Shown in pieces: positions 6,645 through 14,889 of a DNA stretch of 64,000 bases. The DNA lies in NCBI RefSeq assembly GCF_040560245.1, contig NZ_JAKMWP010000004.1, one strand, 5' to 3'. Positions within the stretch are counted from its first letter, which is position 1. Every line of letters starts with the position of its first letter. The translations under genes and the position numbers were made by a program. Under the pieces are notes generated by a model. The model saw only the letters and a list, made by a program, of their open reading frames with translations, had not been told where the DNA came from and ran no database searches. This DNA is from Morganella sibonii (GTDB lineage Bacteria > Pseudomonadota > Gammaproteobacteria > Enterobacterales > Enterobacteriaceae).

Positions 6645-9299
6645 TTACTCTGTTTTATCCTTTGAATTGAGGGCTTTTGTCAACCGTTCAGTCAGTTCTT
6701 CCTGAATATTTTTATCCAGCGCTTTATTATCCTTATCCGTCAGAATAAAAATATCTTCGACTTTTTCGCCGGTTGTGGTGATGCGTGCACCGTGCAGCTG
6801 AAGCCCGAGTCCGGCAAAAATCTGACCGACCTGCGCCAGCAGACCGGGTTTATCCAAAGCATATAATTCCATGTAACTGCGCAGACCGCGTTTATTGTGG
6901 ATAAATTTTACCCGTGTCGGCACATCAAAATGGCGCAGTTTGGCCGGTGCGGTCCGGGTACGGTGATTCGGCACATAATCCGTGGTGACCGCCCCGGCCA
7001 GCGATTTGCGGATAGTATTATGGCGATCGGCAGCGAGCGGTTTGCCGTCCGGCTCCAGTACGACAAAGGAATCCATCGCCATATTATCGCGGTTGGTAAA
7101 AATCTGCGCATTCTGGACACTAAGATTGCGGCGGTCCAGCTCGCTGACCACAGAGGCAAACAGGGACGGGCGGTCGTCACACCAGATAAAAATTTCACTG
7201 CCGCCGTGGCTGCGCTGATTACTGATCAGGATCAGCGGGGATCCCATATCATTTTTCAGCAGTGCGCCGGCATGCCAGGCAAGCTGTTCCGGGGTATGAC
7301 GCAGAAAATAGTCCGCGTGACAACGCGACCAGAACTGATTCAGTTTTTGCTCATCAGCCCCGTCCTGGCGCAGCAGGGCAAGCGCGCGGTCGCGGTGGTG
7401 GCGGATACGCTGGCGCAGATTGGGTTTATTGTGCACACCACGCAGTAACTGGTTTTCTGTGCTGATAAACAGTTCCCGCAGCAGACTGCGCCGCCAGCCG
7501 TTCCACAGCGAGGCATTGGTTGCCCATATATCGGCTACGGTCAGGCAGATAAGGTAACGGAGCCGCTCTGTACTCTGCACTTCAGCGGCAAACGTACGGA
7601 TAACTTCCGGGTCCTGAATATCGCGGCGCTGTGCGGTCACAGACATCAGCAGATGTTTTTCCACCAGCCAGCTGACCAGATCGGTATCTTTTTCATTCAG
7701 GCCGTGATATTCACAAAATTCCCGTGCATCTGCGGCACCAAGAACAGCGTGGTCGCCCTGTCTGCCCTTGGCAATATCGTGGAACAGTGCCGCCAGGCGC
7801 AGCAGTTCCGGCTGCGGAAGTTCCGGATAAACATCCACACACACCGGATGATTCACCCGCTCGGATTCCCGTCCGAATGTATCGATTTTTCCCAGCACCC
7901 GCAGCGTATGCTCATCCACGGTATAGGCATGGAACAGATCAAACTGCATCTGCCCGACGATATTGCCCCACAGCGGCATATACGCCCCCAGCACGCCGTG
8001 GCGGTGCATCGGGACAAAAGCAGCACTCACCCCGCGCGGATGGCGGAGAATCGCAATAAACAGCTCCCGGGCTTCCGGGTACTCCATCAGCGGGCGGCTG
8101 AGGTGGCGGCGGGCGAGGCGCAGGCAGCGTAATGTGCCGGAATGAATACCGGTGATGGTGTCATCGCAGGCCATCCGGTAAAACATCCGCATAATGGCGG
8201 CGGGATCCTCACTGAACAGCGAATCGCGGATAAGCCCGATGCGGTGGCCGTACAGCTGAAAATCCGTATCAAGGGGTTTGGGTGTGTCGTGGTGTCCGGC
8301 ATGTAAAATCGCTTCGTCGAACAGTTGCAGCAGCATCTCATTGAGCTCAGACACCCGGCGGGTAACACGATAATACGCTTTCATCATCCGTTCGACCGGC
8401 TGATTGCGTTCACCGTCATAGCCGAGCTGTTCCGCCACACTGAGCTGACGGTCAAACAGCAGGCGGTTATCATAACGGCTCAGGGACAGATGCAGGGCAA
8501 AACGGATACGCCAGAGCATATCCAGACACTCATTCAGTTCTTCCCGTTCGGCATCGGTCAGGAAACCGGAACCGGCCATTTCATACAGGGAGGTCGCACC
8601 GAAATGGCGGCGTGCCACCCAGAGCAGCGTGTGAATATCGCGCAGCCCGCCCGGACTGCTTTTGATATCCGGCTCCAGATTATAACTGGTGCTGTGATAG
8701 CGGTCGTGGCGCTCTTTCTGTTCCGCCAGTTTGGCGGCAAAAAAGCGCGGTGACGGCCAGAAGCTGTCATCAAAGATCTGCCGCTGTAATTGCAGAAACA
8801 GGGGCAATGTGCCGCAGATAAGGCGGGATTCAATCAGATTGGTCGCGACGGTCAGATCACCCAGCCCTTCACGGATACAGTCATCCAGGGTGCGGACACT
8901 GTGTCCGACGGTCAGTTTCAAATCCCACAGCACGGCAATAAACTCACCGATTTTCGGCGTGAGTGCCTCCGGCAGCGGTGTTCTGCTCAGCAGCAGAATA
9001 TCGATATCTGACAGCGGATGCAGTTCACGGCGCCCGTAACCACCGACAGCGACGAGGGCAAAATCCGGAACATCATCAAAACTGAAAAACTGCCACAGGC
9101 GGATCAGCAGCTGATCGATATAATCACTGCGGGTCAGCAGCAGGGTATGAACCGGCTGACCTTCACGGAAGGCGCCGGCCTGCCAGCGGCGGTAATGCTC
9201 CAGGTGTTCCCGCAGCACCGGCAGCTGCAAATCATCATCGGTAAAGGATAACGGTGAGGCGGGTTTCAGGGCTGATGCGGTATTCCGGGCATTGTCCAT
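6645..9299 (-). CDS. glnD: Bifunctional PII uridylyltransferase / uridylyl-removing enzyme GlnD
   Basis: 884 residues, close to E. coli GlnD (890). It senses glutamine and adds or removes UMP on PII proteins, controlling nitrogen assimilation. The domains appear in the expected order: nucleotidyltransferase domain with VGGYGRRELHPLSDIDIL near 85-102 (catalytic Asp 98 and 100); a long helical linker; an HD hydrolase domain with LAALFHDIAKGRQGDHA near residue 500; and two C-terminal ACT domains (from about 700 and about 815) for glutamine sensing. Upstream of dapD on the same strand; map lies further upstream beyond an unrecognised gene. Confidence 0.96.
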   Translation of the reverse strand: MDNARNTASALKPASPLSFTDDDLQLPVLREHLEHYRRWQAGAFREGQPVHTLLLTRSDYIDQLLIRLWQFFSFDDVPDFALVAVGGYGRRELHPLSDIDILLLSRTPLPEALTPKIGEFIAVLWDLKLTVGHSVRTLDDCIREGLGDLTVATNLIESRLICGTLPLFLQLQRQIFDDSFWPSPRFFAAKLAEQKERHDRYHSTSYNLEPDIKSSPGGLRDIHTLLWVARRHFGATSLYEMAGSGFLTDAEREELNECLDMLWRIRFALHLSLSRYDNRLLFDRQLSVAEQLGYDGERNQPVERMMKAYYRVTRRVSELNEMLLQLFDEAILHAGHHDTPKPLDTDFQLYGHRIGLIRDSLFSEDPAAIMRMFYRMACDDTITGIHSGTLRCLRLARRHLSRPLMEYPEARELFIAILRHPRGVSAAFVPMHRHGVLGAYMPLWGNIVGQMQFDLFHAYTVDEHTLRVLGKIDTFGRESERVNHPVCVDVYPELPQPELLRLAALFHDIAKGRQGDHAVLGAADAREFCEYHGLNEKDTDLVSWLVEKHLLMSVTAQRRDIQDPEVIRTFAAEVQSTERLRYLICLTVADIWATNASLWNGWRRSLLRELFISTENQLLRGVHNKPNLRQRIRHHRDRALALLRQDGADEQKLNQFWSRCHADYFLRHTPEQLAWHAGALLKNDMGSPLILISNQRSHGGSEIFIWCDDRPSLFASVVSELDRRNLSVQNAQIFTNRDNMAMDSFVVLEPDGKPLAADRHNTIRKSLAGAVTTDYVPNHRTRTAPAKLRHFDVPTRVKFIHNKRGLRSYMELYALDKPGLLAQVGQIFAGLGLQLHGARITTTGEKVEDIFILTDKDNKALDKNIQEELTERLTKALNSKDKTE

Positions 9300-9383
9300 A
9301 CGGAGTCCTTGTGGCAGAGGCGTTCTGCTGCAAGGGTACTGCGTCAGCGGGGAAATAACCAGTTTTTTGCCGGGCCGGCGGGG

Positions 9384-10100
9384 TTATATCAGTACCGGGC
9401 CGGGGATCGGAACAAACTGTAAAATAATGCGTTTGTTTTCATCATCCACACGGTAGATCAGATTACTGCGGAAGTAATTATGAAGGACATCACTCAGATT
9501 AATATAAGTATCTTCAGCAATCCCGCAGCCGTTACTCTGTCCGTCCGTGCGGCATATGCCCTGATTGACGATATCTTTCAGATACGGGGAGGCGTGCAAT
9601 ATTTCCGGTGCGTTATCATCGGTACTGAAGCTGAACAGTGACCGGTCAGGCGGTGCGGTAAGACGGGTGATGCGGTAGCTTGCTCCGGCATTCAGGTATT
9701 GTCTGCTCCCGGTCGCCAGTGCGGCAGTATCAATATTCAGGGCAGAGATACTGATCCGTCCGCTGAAATAAGGATTTTCTGTCGGCAGCAGAATGTCTTT
9801 CGCGTTCGGAAATACCTGCTGAGACAAGGTAACCAGTGTGAAGTAGGAACTGAGACTGCCGGCCGGAACATACACCGACTGGTGATCAAACGCCGGTTTG
9901 GTAAAGGCCAGATCAAACAGATTCAGTTCATAAACATTCTGGTGGATCAGCACACCGACAGCATACCCGCGCGCGACAAATTCTTTCTGCCACCAGCCGG
10001 ATGATTTGGTCAGGAAATAGAGCGGCAGCAGCATGATAAGCAGAATCAGTGCGGCAACAGCGATAATGATACCGGCAGATTTCCGGGGGGATGTTGTCAT
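9384..10100 (-). CDS. Unrecognised membrane-anchored protein
   Basis: 238 residues; I do not recognise the family. A short basic N-terminus (SPRKS) is followed by one strong hydrophobic helix at about 9-31, with no lipobox and no clear signal cleavage site, so the remainder (about 205 residues) is probably periplasmic and anchored. The periplasmic part has two Cys in CRTDGQSNGCG near 185-193, possibly a disulfide, and a C-terminal beta-rich stretch (NLIYRVDDENKRIILQFVPIPGP). It lies between map and glnD, which are normally adjacent and divergent or nearby in E. coli relatives, so it is a lineage-specific insertion. Codon use looks like that of its neighbours. Confidence 0.75.
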   Translation of the reverse strand: MTTSPRKSAGIIIAVAALILLIMLLPLYFLTKSSGWWQKEFVARGYAVGVLIHQNVYELNLFDLAFTKPAFDHQSVYVPAGSLSSYFTLVTLSQQVFPNAKDILLPTENPYFSGRISISALNIDTAALATGSRQYLNAGASYRITRLTAPPDRSLFSFSTDDNAPEILHASPYLKDIVNQGICRTDGQSNGCGIAEDTYINLSDVLHNYFRSNLIYRVDDENKRIILQFVPIPGPVLI

Positions 10101-10176
10101 TCCGTTCGTTCCTCAGCGTCCCGGCGGGCGGGGAGGTATCATGCCCGGCCTGTGTGCCGGACATGAAACAGGGCTG

Positions 10177-10974
10177 TTACTGTGCAACGAGAATGCGGGA
10201 AAGTGCGCCTTCTTCATCCTTGCGCAGTGTCATAATCTCACAGCCGTCATCGGTGACAACCAGCGTGTGCTCATATTGTGCGGATAAACCGCGATCTTTG
10301 GTTTTGACGGTCCAGCCGTCTTTCATTGTGCGGATCCGGTAATCCCCGGTATTCAGCATCGGTTCGATGGTAAATGCCATGCCTTTTTTCAGCACCACAC
10401 CGCCATCGTCGCCGTCATAGTGCAGCACCTGAGGTTCTTCATGGAAACCTTCACCGATACCGTGGCCGCAGTAATCACGGACGACAGAGTAATCATGGCC
10501 TTCCGCAAATTTCTGGATGGCGGCACCGAGAGTCCGCAGACGGATACCCGGTTTTACCATACGCAGGGCCAGATAGAGGCTTTCCTGCGTCACGCGGCAC
10601 AGACGTTCGCCCTGAATCGTCGGTTTCCCGGCGATAAACATAGCGGAGGTGTCACCGTGGAAACCGTCTTTGATAACGGTGACATCGATATTCACGATAT
10701 CGCCGTTTTTTAAGATTTTATCTTCACTCGGAATGCCGTGGCAGACCACATCATTGACGGAGATACAGACAGATTTCGGGAAGCCGTGGTAACCGAGACA
10801 GGCGGAAATCGCCTGTTGTTTTTCGGTAATATGCTCGTGGCAGATGCGGTCGAGTTCACCGGTACTGACACCCGGCTCAACATGCGGGGCGATAATTTCG
10901 AGCACTTCGGCCGCAAGACGACCGGCGACACGCATCTTCGCGATGTCGTCTTCTGTTTTGATTGTGATTGCCAT
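10177..10974 (-). CDS. map: Methionine aminopeptidase type I
   Basis: 265 residues, the E. coli length (264) plus one. Removes the initiator Met from nascent proteins. The metal ligands sit where expected: Asp97 and Asp108 in NIDVTVIKDGFHGDTSAMF, then the His in YCGHGIGEGFHEEPQV and Glu in AFTIEPML and in the C-terminal QYEHTLVVT block. His79 (VCHGIPSE) is present. Divergent from rpsB, with a 362-bp gap that contains the rpsB promoter and leader. Confidence 0.96.
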   Translation of the reverse strand: MAITIKTEDDIAKMRVAGRLAAEVLEIIAPHVEPGVSTGELDRICHEHITEKQQAISACLGYHGFPKSVCISVNDVVCHGIPSEDKILKNGDIVNIDVTVIKDGFHGDTSAMFIAGKPTIQGERLCRVTQESLYLALRMVKPGIRLRTLGAAIQKFAEGHDYSVVRDYCGHGIGEGFHEEPQVLHYDGDDGGVVLKKGMAFTIEPMLNTGDYRIRTMKDGWTVKTKDRGLSAQYEHTLVVTDDGCEIMTLRKDEEGALSRILVAQ

Positions 10975-11129
10975 AATTATTGATATCCGAACCGGGAATA
11001 CCCCGTTGCTTTACTTAGGAAACTGGTACTGAGTCGCGGTATGTTATCAGCCGGAGAAAAGGATGCCAATCATTGCGCGGAAACCCGGCGGATGGCAGGC
11101 CGCCGCCGGCATGAAAACTGAAGAAAATG

Positions 11130-11158
11130 TGGTATCGCTGCTGCTTTTATGGTATAAA
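11130..11158 (+). promoter_or_regulatory. Candidate rpsB promoter with GC-rich discriminator
   Basis: A good -10 (TATAAA at 11153-11158) is followed directly by GCGCGCC, the discriminator type seen at stringently controlled ribosomal promoters. The -35 near 11130 is poor. It lies about 180 bp ahead of rpsB, leaving room for the structured leader. Confidence 0.45.
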
Positions 11159-11214
11159 GCGCGCCGGCATTCCGTGTATTTTGCCCGGTTGCCGGAAACT
11201 TAAATTAACTCAAC

Positions 11215-11336
11215 TGTTATAACACACACGAATCGGCACATGCGCCGGGGTGCTCCGAAGCTTTACGCTGACAGGGAGTCGGAAGCATGGGATTCGTGGA
11301 GGCATAACCCCAACTTATTATTTACAGAGGTTTAAA
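11215..11336 (+). ncRNA. rpsB leader RNA (T44/tff-like region)
   Basis: The roughly 120 nt before rpsB lack a reading frame of their own and hold paired segments: CACGAATC near 11227-11234 pairs with GATTCGTG near 11290-11297, enclosing GC-rich hairpins such as GGCACATGCGCC. In E. coli this region is the leader that gives feedback by S2 and was also reported as the T44 (tff) RNA. Boundaries are approximate, and whether a separate small RNA accumulates cannot be seen. Confidence 0.6.
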
Positions 11337-12056
11337 ATGGCTACTGTTTCCATGCGCGATATGCTCCAGGCGGGCGTTCACTTCGGTCACCAGACTCGTT
11401 ACTGGAACCCGAAAATGAAACCATTCATCTTTGGTGCCCGTAACAAAGTGCATATCATCAACCTGGAAAAAACTGTTCCGATGTTCAACGACGCGTTAGC
11501 TGAACTGAACAAAATCGCTTCACGTAAAGGTAAAATCCTGCTCGTAGGTACTAAACGTGCTGCAAGCGAAGCGGTACAGGAAGCTGCAATCAGCTGTGAC
11601 CAGTTCTTCGTGAACCACCGCTGGTTAGGCGGTATGCTGACTAACTGGAAAACAGTTCGTCAGTCAATCAAACGCCTGAAAGATTTGGAAGCACAGTCTC
11701 AGGACGGTACTTTTGACAAACTGACCAAGAAAGAAGCGCTGATGCGTACCCGTGAACTTGGTAAGTTAGAAAATAGCCTGGGTGGTATCAAAGACATGGG
11801 CGGTTTACCTGACGCTCTGTTTGTTATCGATGCTGAGCACGAACACATTGCAATCAAAGAAGCAAACAACCTGGGTATCCCTGTATTTGCTATCGTTGAT
11901 ACTAACTCTGATCCGGACGGTGTTGATTTCATCATCCCCGGTAACGACGATGCAATCCGTGCAATTAAGCTGTACCTGGGCGCAGTCGCGACTTCTGTCC
12001 GCGAAGGCCGTTCACAGGATCTGGCTGTTCAGGCTGAAGAATTAGCCGCTGAATAA
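11337..12056 (+). CDS. rpsB: 30S ribosomal protein S2
   Basis: 239 residues starting at the ATG at 11337, which is preceded by CAGAGG; a longer frame beginning at 11250 merely reads through the leader. S2 is the universally conserved small-subunit protein; blocks such as VSMRDMLQAGVHFGHQTRYWNPKMKPFIFG, LVGTKRAASEAVQ, NHRWLGGMLTNW and FAIVDTNSDPDGVDFIIPGNDDA match. Codon use is strongly biased to the preferred set (CGT, AAA, GAA, GTT), as expected for a highly expressed gene. First gene of rpsB-tsf. Confidence 0.97.
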   Translation: MATVSMRDMLQAGVHFGHQTRYWNPKMKPFIFGARNKVHIINLEKTVPMFNDALAELNKIASRKGKILLVGTKRAASEAVQEAAISCDQFFVNHRWLGGMLTNWKTVRQSIKRLKDLEAQSQDGTFDKLTKKEALMRTRELGKLENSLGGIKDMGGLPDALFVIDAEHEHIAIKEANNLGIPVFAIVDTNSDPDGVDFIIPGNDDAIRAIKLYLGAVATSVREGRSQDLAVQAEELAAE

Positions 12057-12108
12057 TCTGAGTCTGCTCTCTGAGCGCTCTTATTAACCAGGTATTGCTG
12101 CAAATGGT

Positions 12109-12131
12109 TAGGGAGCCGTCATGGCTCCCTA
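12109..12131 (+). promoter_or_regulatory. rpsB-tsf intercistronic hairpin (possible attenuator)
   Basis: A perfect 9-bp stem (TAGGGAGCC / GGCTCCCTA) with a 5-nt loop in the 140-bp rpsB-tsf gap. No U-run follows, so it may moderate rather than stop read-through, or act as an RNA stability element. Confidence 0.5.
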
Positions 12132-12196
12132 TACGCATCTGATATATGAACAACTCCCCGCAGAAACAGTTTCTGCGAGCTCATCGAGGAAATAAC

Positions 12197-13048
12197 ATGT
12201 CTGGAATTACCGCTGCATTGGTAAAAGAACTGCGTGAACGTACCGGCGCAGGTATGATGGAATGTAAAAAAGCACTGGTTGAAGCAAACGGTGATATCGA
12301 ATTAGCTATCGATAACATGCGTAAATCCGGCCAGGCAAAAGCAGCGAAAAAAGCAGGCCGTGTTGCTGCTGAAGGCGTTATCTTATCTGCGATCAGCGCA
12401 GATGCTAAATTCGGTGCACTGATCGAAGTTAACTGTGAAACAGACTTCGTTGCAAAAGATACCGGTTTCCTGGCATTCGCACAGGATATCCTGAACTTCG
12501 TTATGGCTGAGAAAACTGCGGATGCAGAAGCTATCGTTGCCAAATTCGAAGAACAGCGTGTTACTCTGGTTGCTAAAATCGGTGAAAACATCAGCTTCCG
12601 TCGTGCTGCTATCTTAGAAGGCGACATGGTTGGTTCTTACATGCACGGCGCACGTATCGGTGTTCTGGTTGCTGCTACCGGTGCAAACGAAGAACTGATC
12701 AAACACATTGCTATGCACGTTGCTGCAAGCAAACCTGAATATACCAAACCTGAAGATGTTCCTGCTGATGTTGTTGCTCACGAGAAACAAATCCAGCTGG
12801 ATATCGCAATGCAGTCTGGTAAACCTCAGGAAATCGCAGAGAAAATGGTTACCGGCCGTATGAACAAATTCACCGGCGAAATCTCTCTGACCGGTCAGCC
12901 GTTCGTTATGGACCCAAGCAAATCTGTCGGCGACCTGCTGAAAGAAAACAAAGCAGACGTGACTGCATTCATCCGTTTCGAAGTGGGTGAAGGTATCGAG
13001 AAAGCTGAAGCTGACTTCGCTGCAGAAGTCGCGGCAATGAGCAAATAA
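12197..13048 (+). CDS. tsf: Translation elongation factor Ts
   Basis: 283 residues from the ATG at 12197 (ribosome binding site GAGGAA), exactly the E. coli length. EF-Ts is the nucleotide exchange factor of EF-Tu. The N-terminal UBA-like domain (KELRERTGAGMMECKKALVEANGDIELAIDNMRKSG) carries the canonical signature, followed by the core with TDFVAKDTGFLAF, the EF-Tu contact region. Highly biased codon use, as in rpsB. A hairpin terminator follows. Confidence 0.97.
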   Translation: MSGITAALVKELRERTGAGMMECKKALVEANGDIELAIDNMRKSGQAKAAKKAGRVAAEGVILSAISADAKFGALIEVNCETDFVAKDTGFLAFAQDILNFVMAEKTADAEAIVAKFEEQRVTLVAKIGENISFRRAAILEGDMVGSYMHGARIGVLVAATGANEELIKHIAMHVAASKPEYTKPEDVPADVVAHEKQIQLDIAMQSGKPQEIAEKMVTGRMNKFTGEISLTGQPFVMDPSKSVGDLLKENKADVTAFIRFEVGEGIEKAEADFAAEVAAMSK

Positions 13049-13060
13049 TCATTGCATATC

Positions 13061-13088
13061 AGAGCCGCCGGAAGGCGGTTCTGTTTTA
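13061..13088 (+). terminator. Intrinsic terminator after tsf
   Basis: A 9-bp stem with one G-U pair (AGAGCCGCC / GGCGGTTCT) and GGAA loop, followed by GTTTTAT. It separates the rpsB-tsf unit from pyrH. Confidence 0.75.
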
Positions 13089-13168
13089 TCTGTTGTACCC
13101 CTGTTTATCATCCGGGCTTTCGTCCGGGTATCTCTGGCAATAAATTCATCTGTTTAGGACAGAACACC

Positions 13169-13897
13169 ATGGCTACCAATGCAAAACCTGTTTATCAACG
13201 TATTCTGCTGAAGCTCAGTGGCGAGGCTTTACAAGGGAATGAAGGTTTCGGAATTGATGCGACTGTACTTGACCGTATGGCGCAGGAAATTAAGGAACTG
13301 GTTGAACTGCAGATTCAGGTCGGTGTCGTTATTGGCGGGGGCAATCTGTTTCGCGGCGCAGGGCTGGCCGAAGCCGGTATGAACCGTGTTGTCGGTGACC
13401 ATATGGGTATGCTGGCAACCGTGATGAACGGCCTGGCAATGCGTGATGCACTTCACCGCGCCTATGTAAATGCACGGCTGATGTCTGCAATTCCGCTCAA
13501 CGGTGTTTGTGATAACTACAGCTGGGCTGAAGGGATCAGTCTGTTACGTCACGGCCGTGTGGTTATTTTCTCTGCCGGAACAGGCAACCCATTCTTTACC
13601 ACGGATTCTGCGGCCTGTCTGCGCGGGATCGAAATTGAAGCGGATGTGGTTCTGAAAGCCACAAAAGTGGATGGCGTTTACTCAGCCGATCCGGCAAAAG
13701 ATCCGGATGCAGTGCTGTATGAAAAACTCAACTATCAGGATGTGCTGGAACGCGAACTGAAAGTGATGGATCTGGCGGCCTTTACCCTGGCCCGTGACCA
13801 TAACCTGCCAATCCGTGTTTTCAACATGAATAAGCCCGGCGCATTACGCCGCGTCGTGATGGGCGAGAACGAAGGTACCTTGATTTCGCGTGACTAA
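13169..13897 (+). CDS. pyrH: UMP kinase
   Basis: 242 residues from the ATG at 13169 (TAGGA 9 nt upstream), matching E. coli PyrH (241). Phosphorylates UMP to UDP; an amino-acid-kinase-fold hexamer regulated by GTP and UTP. Conserved blocks are RILLKLSGEALQG at the N-terminus, VGVVIGGGNLFRGAGLAEAGMNRVVGDHMGMLATVMNGLA, and FSAGTGNPFFTTDSAACLRGIEIEADVVLKATKVDGVY. Between tsf and frr, the standard enterobacterial order. Confidence 0.96.
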   Translation: MATNAKPVYQRILLKLSGEALQGNEGFGIDATVLDRMAQEIKELVELQIQVGVVIGGGNLFRGAGLAEAGMNRVVGDHMGMLATVMNGLAMRDALHRAYVNARLMSAIPLNGVCDNYSWAEGISLLRHGRVVIFSAGTGNPFFTTDSAACLRGIEIEADVVLKATKVDGVYSADPAKDPDAVLYEKLNYQDVLERELKVMDLAAFTLARDHNLPIRVFNMNKPGALRRVVMGENEGTLISRD

Positions 13898-14014
13898 ACG
13901 CCGGGACACCGGCGGAATTTGACGGTATCATTTAAAAATCGATTCGCCAAAATTATATGCGGGCCGCGCGACAGGCACGGTCTGAAAAATTACCCGTTTC
14001 CAAGGACTCATAAC

Positions 14015-14572
14015 GTGATTAATGAAATCCAGAAAGACGCGCAGGAACGCATGGAAAAATGCGTCGAGTCGCTGAAATCCCAAATCAGTAAAGTGCGCAC
14101 AGGCCGTGCTTCTCCGAGCCTGCTGGACGGTATCGTTGTTGAATATTACGGTACACCGACTCCGCTGCGCCAGTTAGCTAACGTGGTTGTGGAGGATTCA
14201 CGCACCCTGGCTATCACTGTATTTGACCGTTCAATGTCACCGGCTATCGAAAAAGCGATTATGGCCTCTGACCTTGGTTTAAACCCGTCATCTGCCGGTA
14301 CAGTTATCCGTGTTCCGCTTCCTGCGCTGACCGAAGAGCGTCGTAAAGACCTGATCAAAGTGGTCCGTGGTGATGCAGAGCAGGGCCGTATTGCGGTACG
14401 TAACGTCCGCCGTGATGCGAACGATAAAGTCAAAGCACTGCTGAAAGACAAAGAAATCAGTGAAGATGATGACCATCGTTCCCAGGACGACGTTCAGAAA
14501 ATGACTGACCTGTTTATCAAAAAAATCGACGATGCACTGGCAGCAAAAGAAAAAGAGCTGATGGAATTCTGA
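14015..14572 (+). CDS. frr: Ribosome recycling factor
   Basis: 185 residues when started at GTG 14015, equal to E. coli Frr; AAGGA lies 8 nt upstream. A longer frame from 13919 has no support. With EF-G it splits post-termination ribosomes. The two-domain RRF is evident: the helical bundle (CVESLKSQISKVRTGRASPSLLDGI and EERRKDLIKVVRGDAEQGRIAVRNVRRDAND) and the inserted small domain (VEYYGTPTPLRQLANVVVEDSRTLAITVFDRSMSPAIEKAI). It is followed by an unusually long gap before dxr. Confidence 0.96.
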   Translation: MINEIQKDAQERMEKCVESLKSQISKVRTGRASPSLLDGIVVEYYGTPTPLRQLANVVVEDSRTLAITVFDRSMSPAIEKAIMASDLGLNPSSAGTVIRVPLPALTEERRKDLIKVVRGDAEQGRIAVRNVRRDANDKVKALLKDKEISEDDDHRSQDDVQKMTDLFIKKIDDALAAKEKELMEF

Positions 14573-14601
14573 TCCGGATGCTGTGCTGAACAGAACATAC
14601 A

Positions 14602-14624
14602 GAAATAGTGCCTGACGGCACTAT
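14602..14624 (+). repeat. Hairpin repeat, copy 1 (no U-run)
   Basis: A 23-bp sequence holding the stem ATAGTGCC / GGCACTAT with loop TGAC, identical to the copy at 14764-14786. Here it is followed by GAGATTG, so it would not terminate well. Confidence 0.85.
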
Positions 14625-14633
14625 GAGATTGCT

Positions 14634-14674
14634 GACAAAGCAGGATAAAACGTGGTTTTTCCTGCTTTGTGTTA
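14634..14674 (+). other. Hairpins in the frr-dxr gap
   Basis: Between the two repeat copies lies an 11-bp stem (ACAAAGCAGGA / TCCTGCTTTGT, near 14635-14670), and just after it AAAATCAA TAAA TTGATTTT near 14682-14701. There is no reading frame worth calling. The 317-bp frr-dxr gap is otherwise empty apart from the terminator and a short AT-rich promoter-like stretch before dxr. Confidence 0.6.
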
Positions 14675-14763
14675 TCAGCCGAAAATCAATAAATTGATTT
14701 TCCTGGTTTATTTTTACAACCTCTGTCGGTCGTCGCCAATCCCTGCGGGGTTGTCAACGGCCT

Positions 14764-14793
14764 GAAATAGTGCCTGACGGCACTATTTTTTTA
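14764..14793 (+). terminator. Intrinsic terminator before dxr (hairpin repeat, copy 2)
   Basis: Second copy of the 23-bp hairpin. The stem extends to 10 bp (AAATAGTGCC / GGCACTATTT) and runs into seven T residues, a textbook terminator. Confidence 0.88.
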
Positions 14794-14889
14794 CTTATCA
14801 GTCGCGGAAATGACTTCTCACCCTCCGTTCACCAAAGTGCTATACTTTTGCGATTCGAAATAACGATAAAGTAATATTGAGTATTTATC

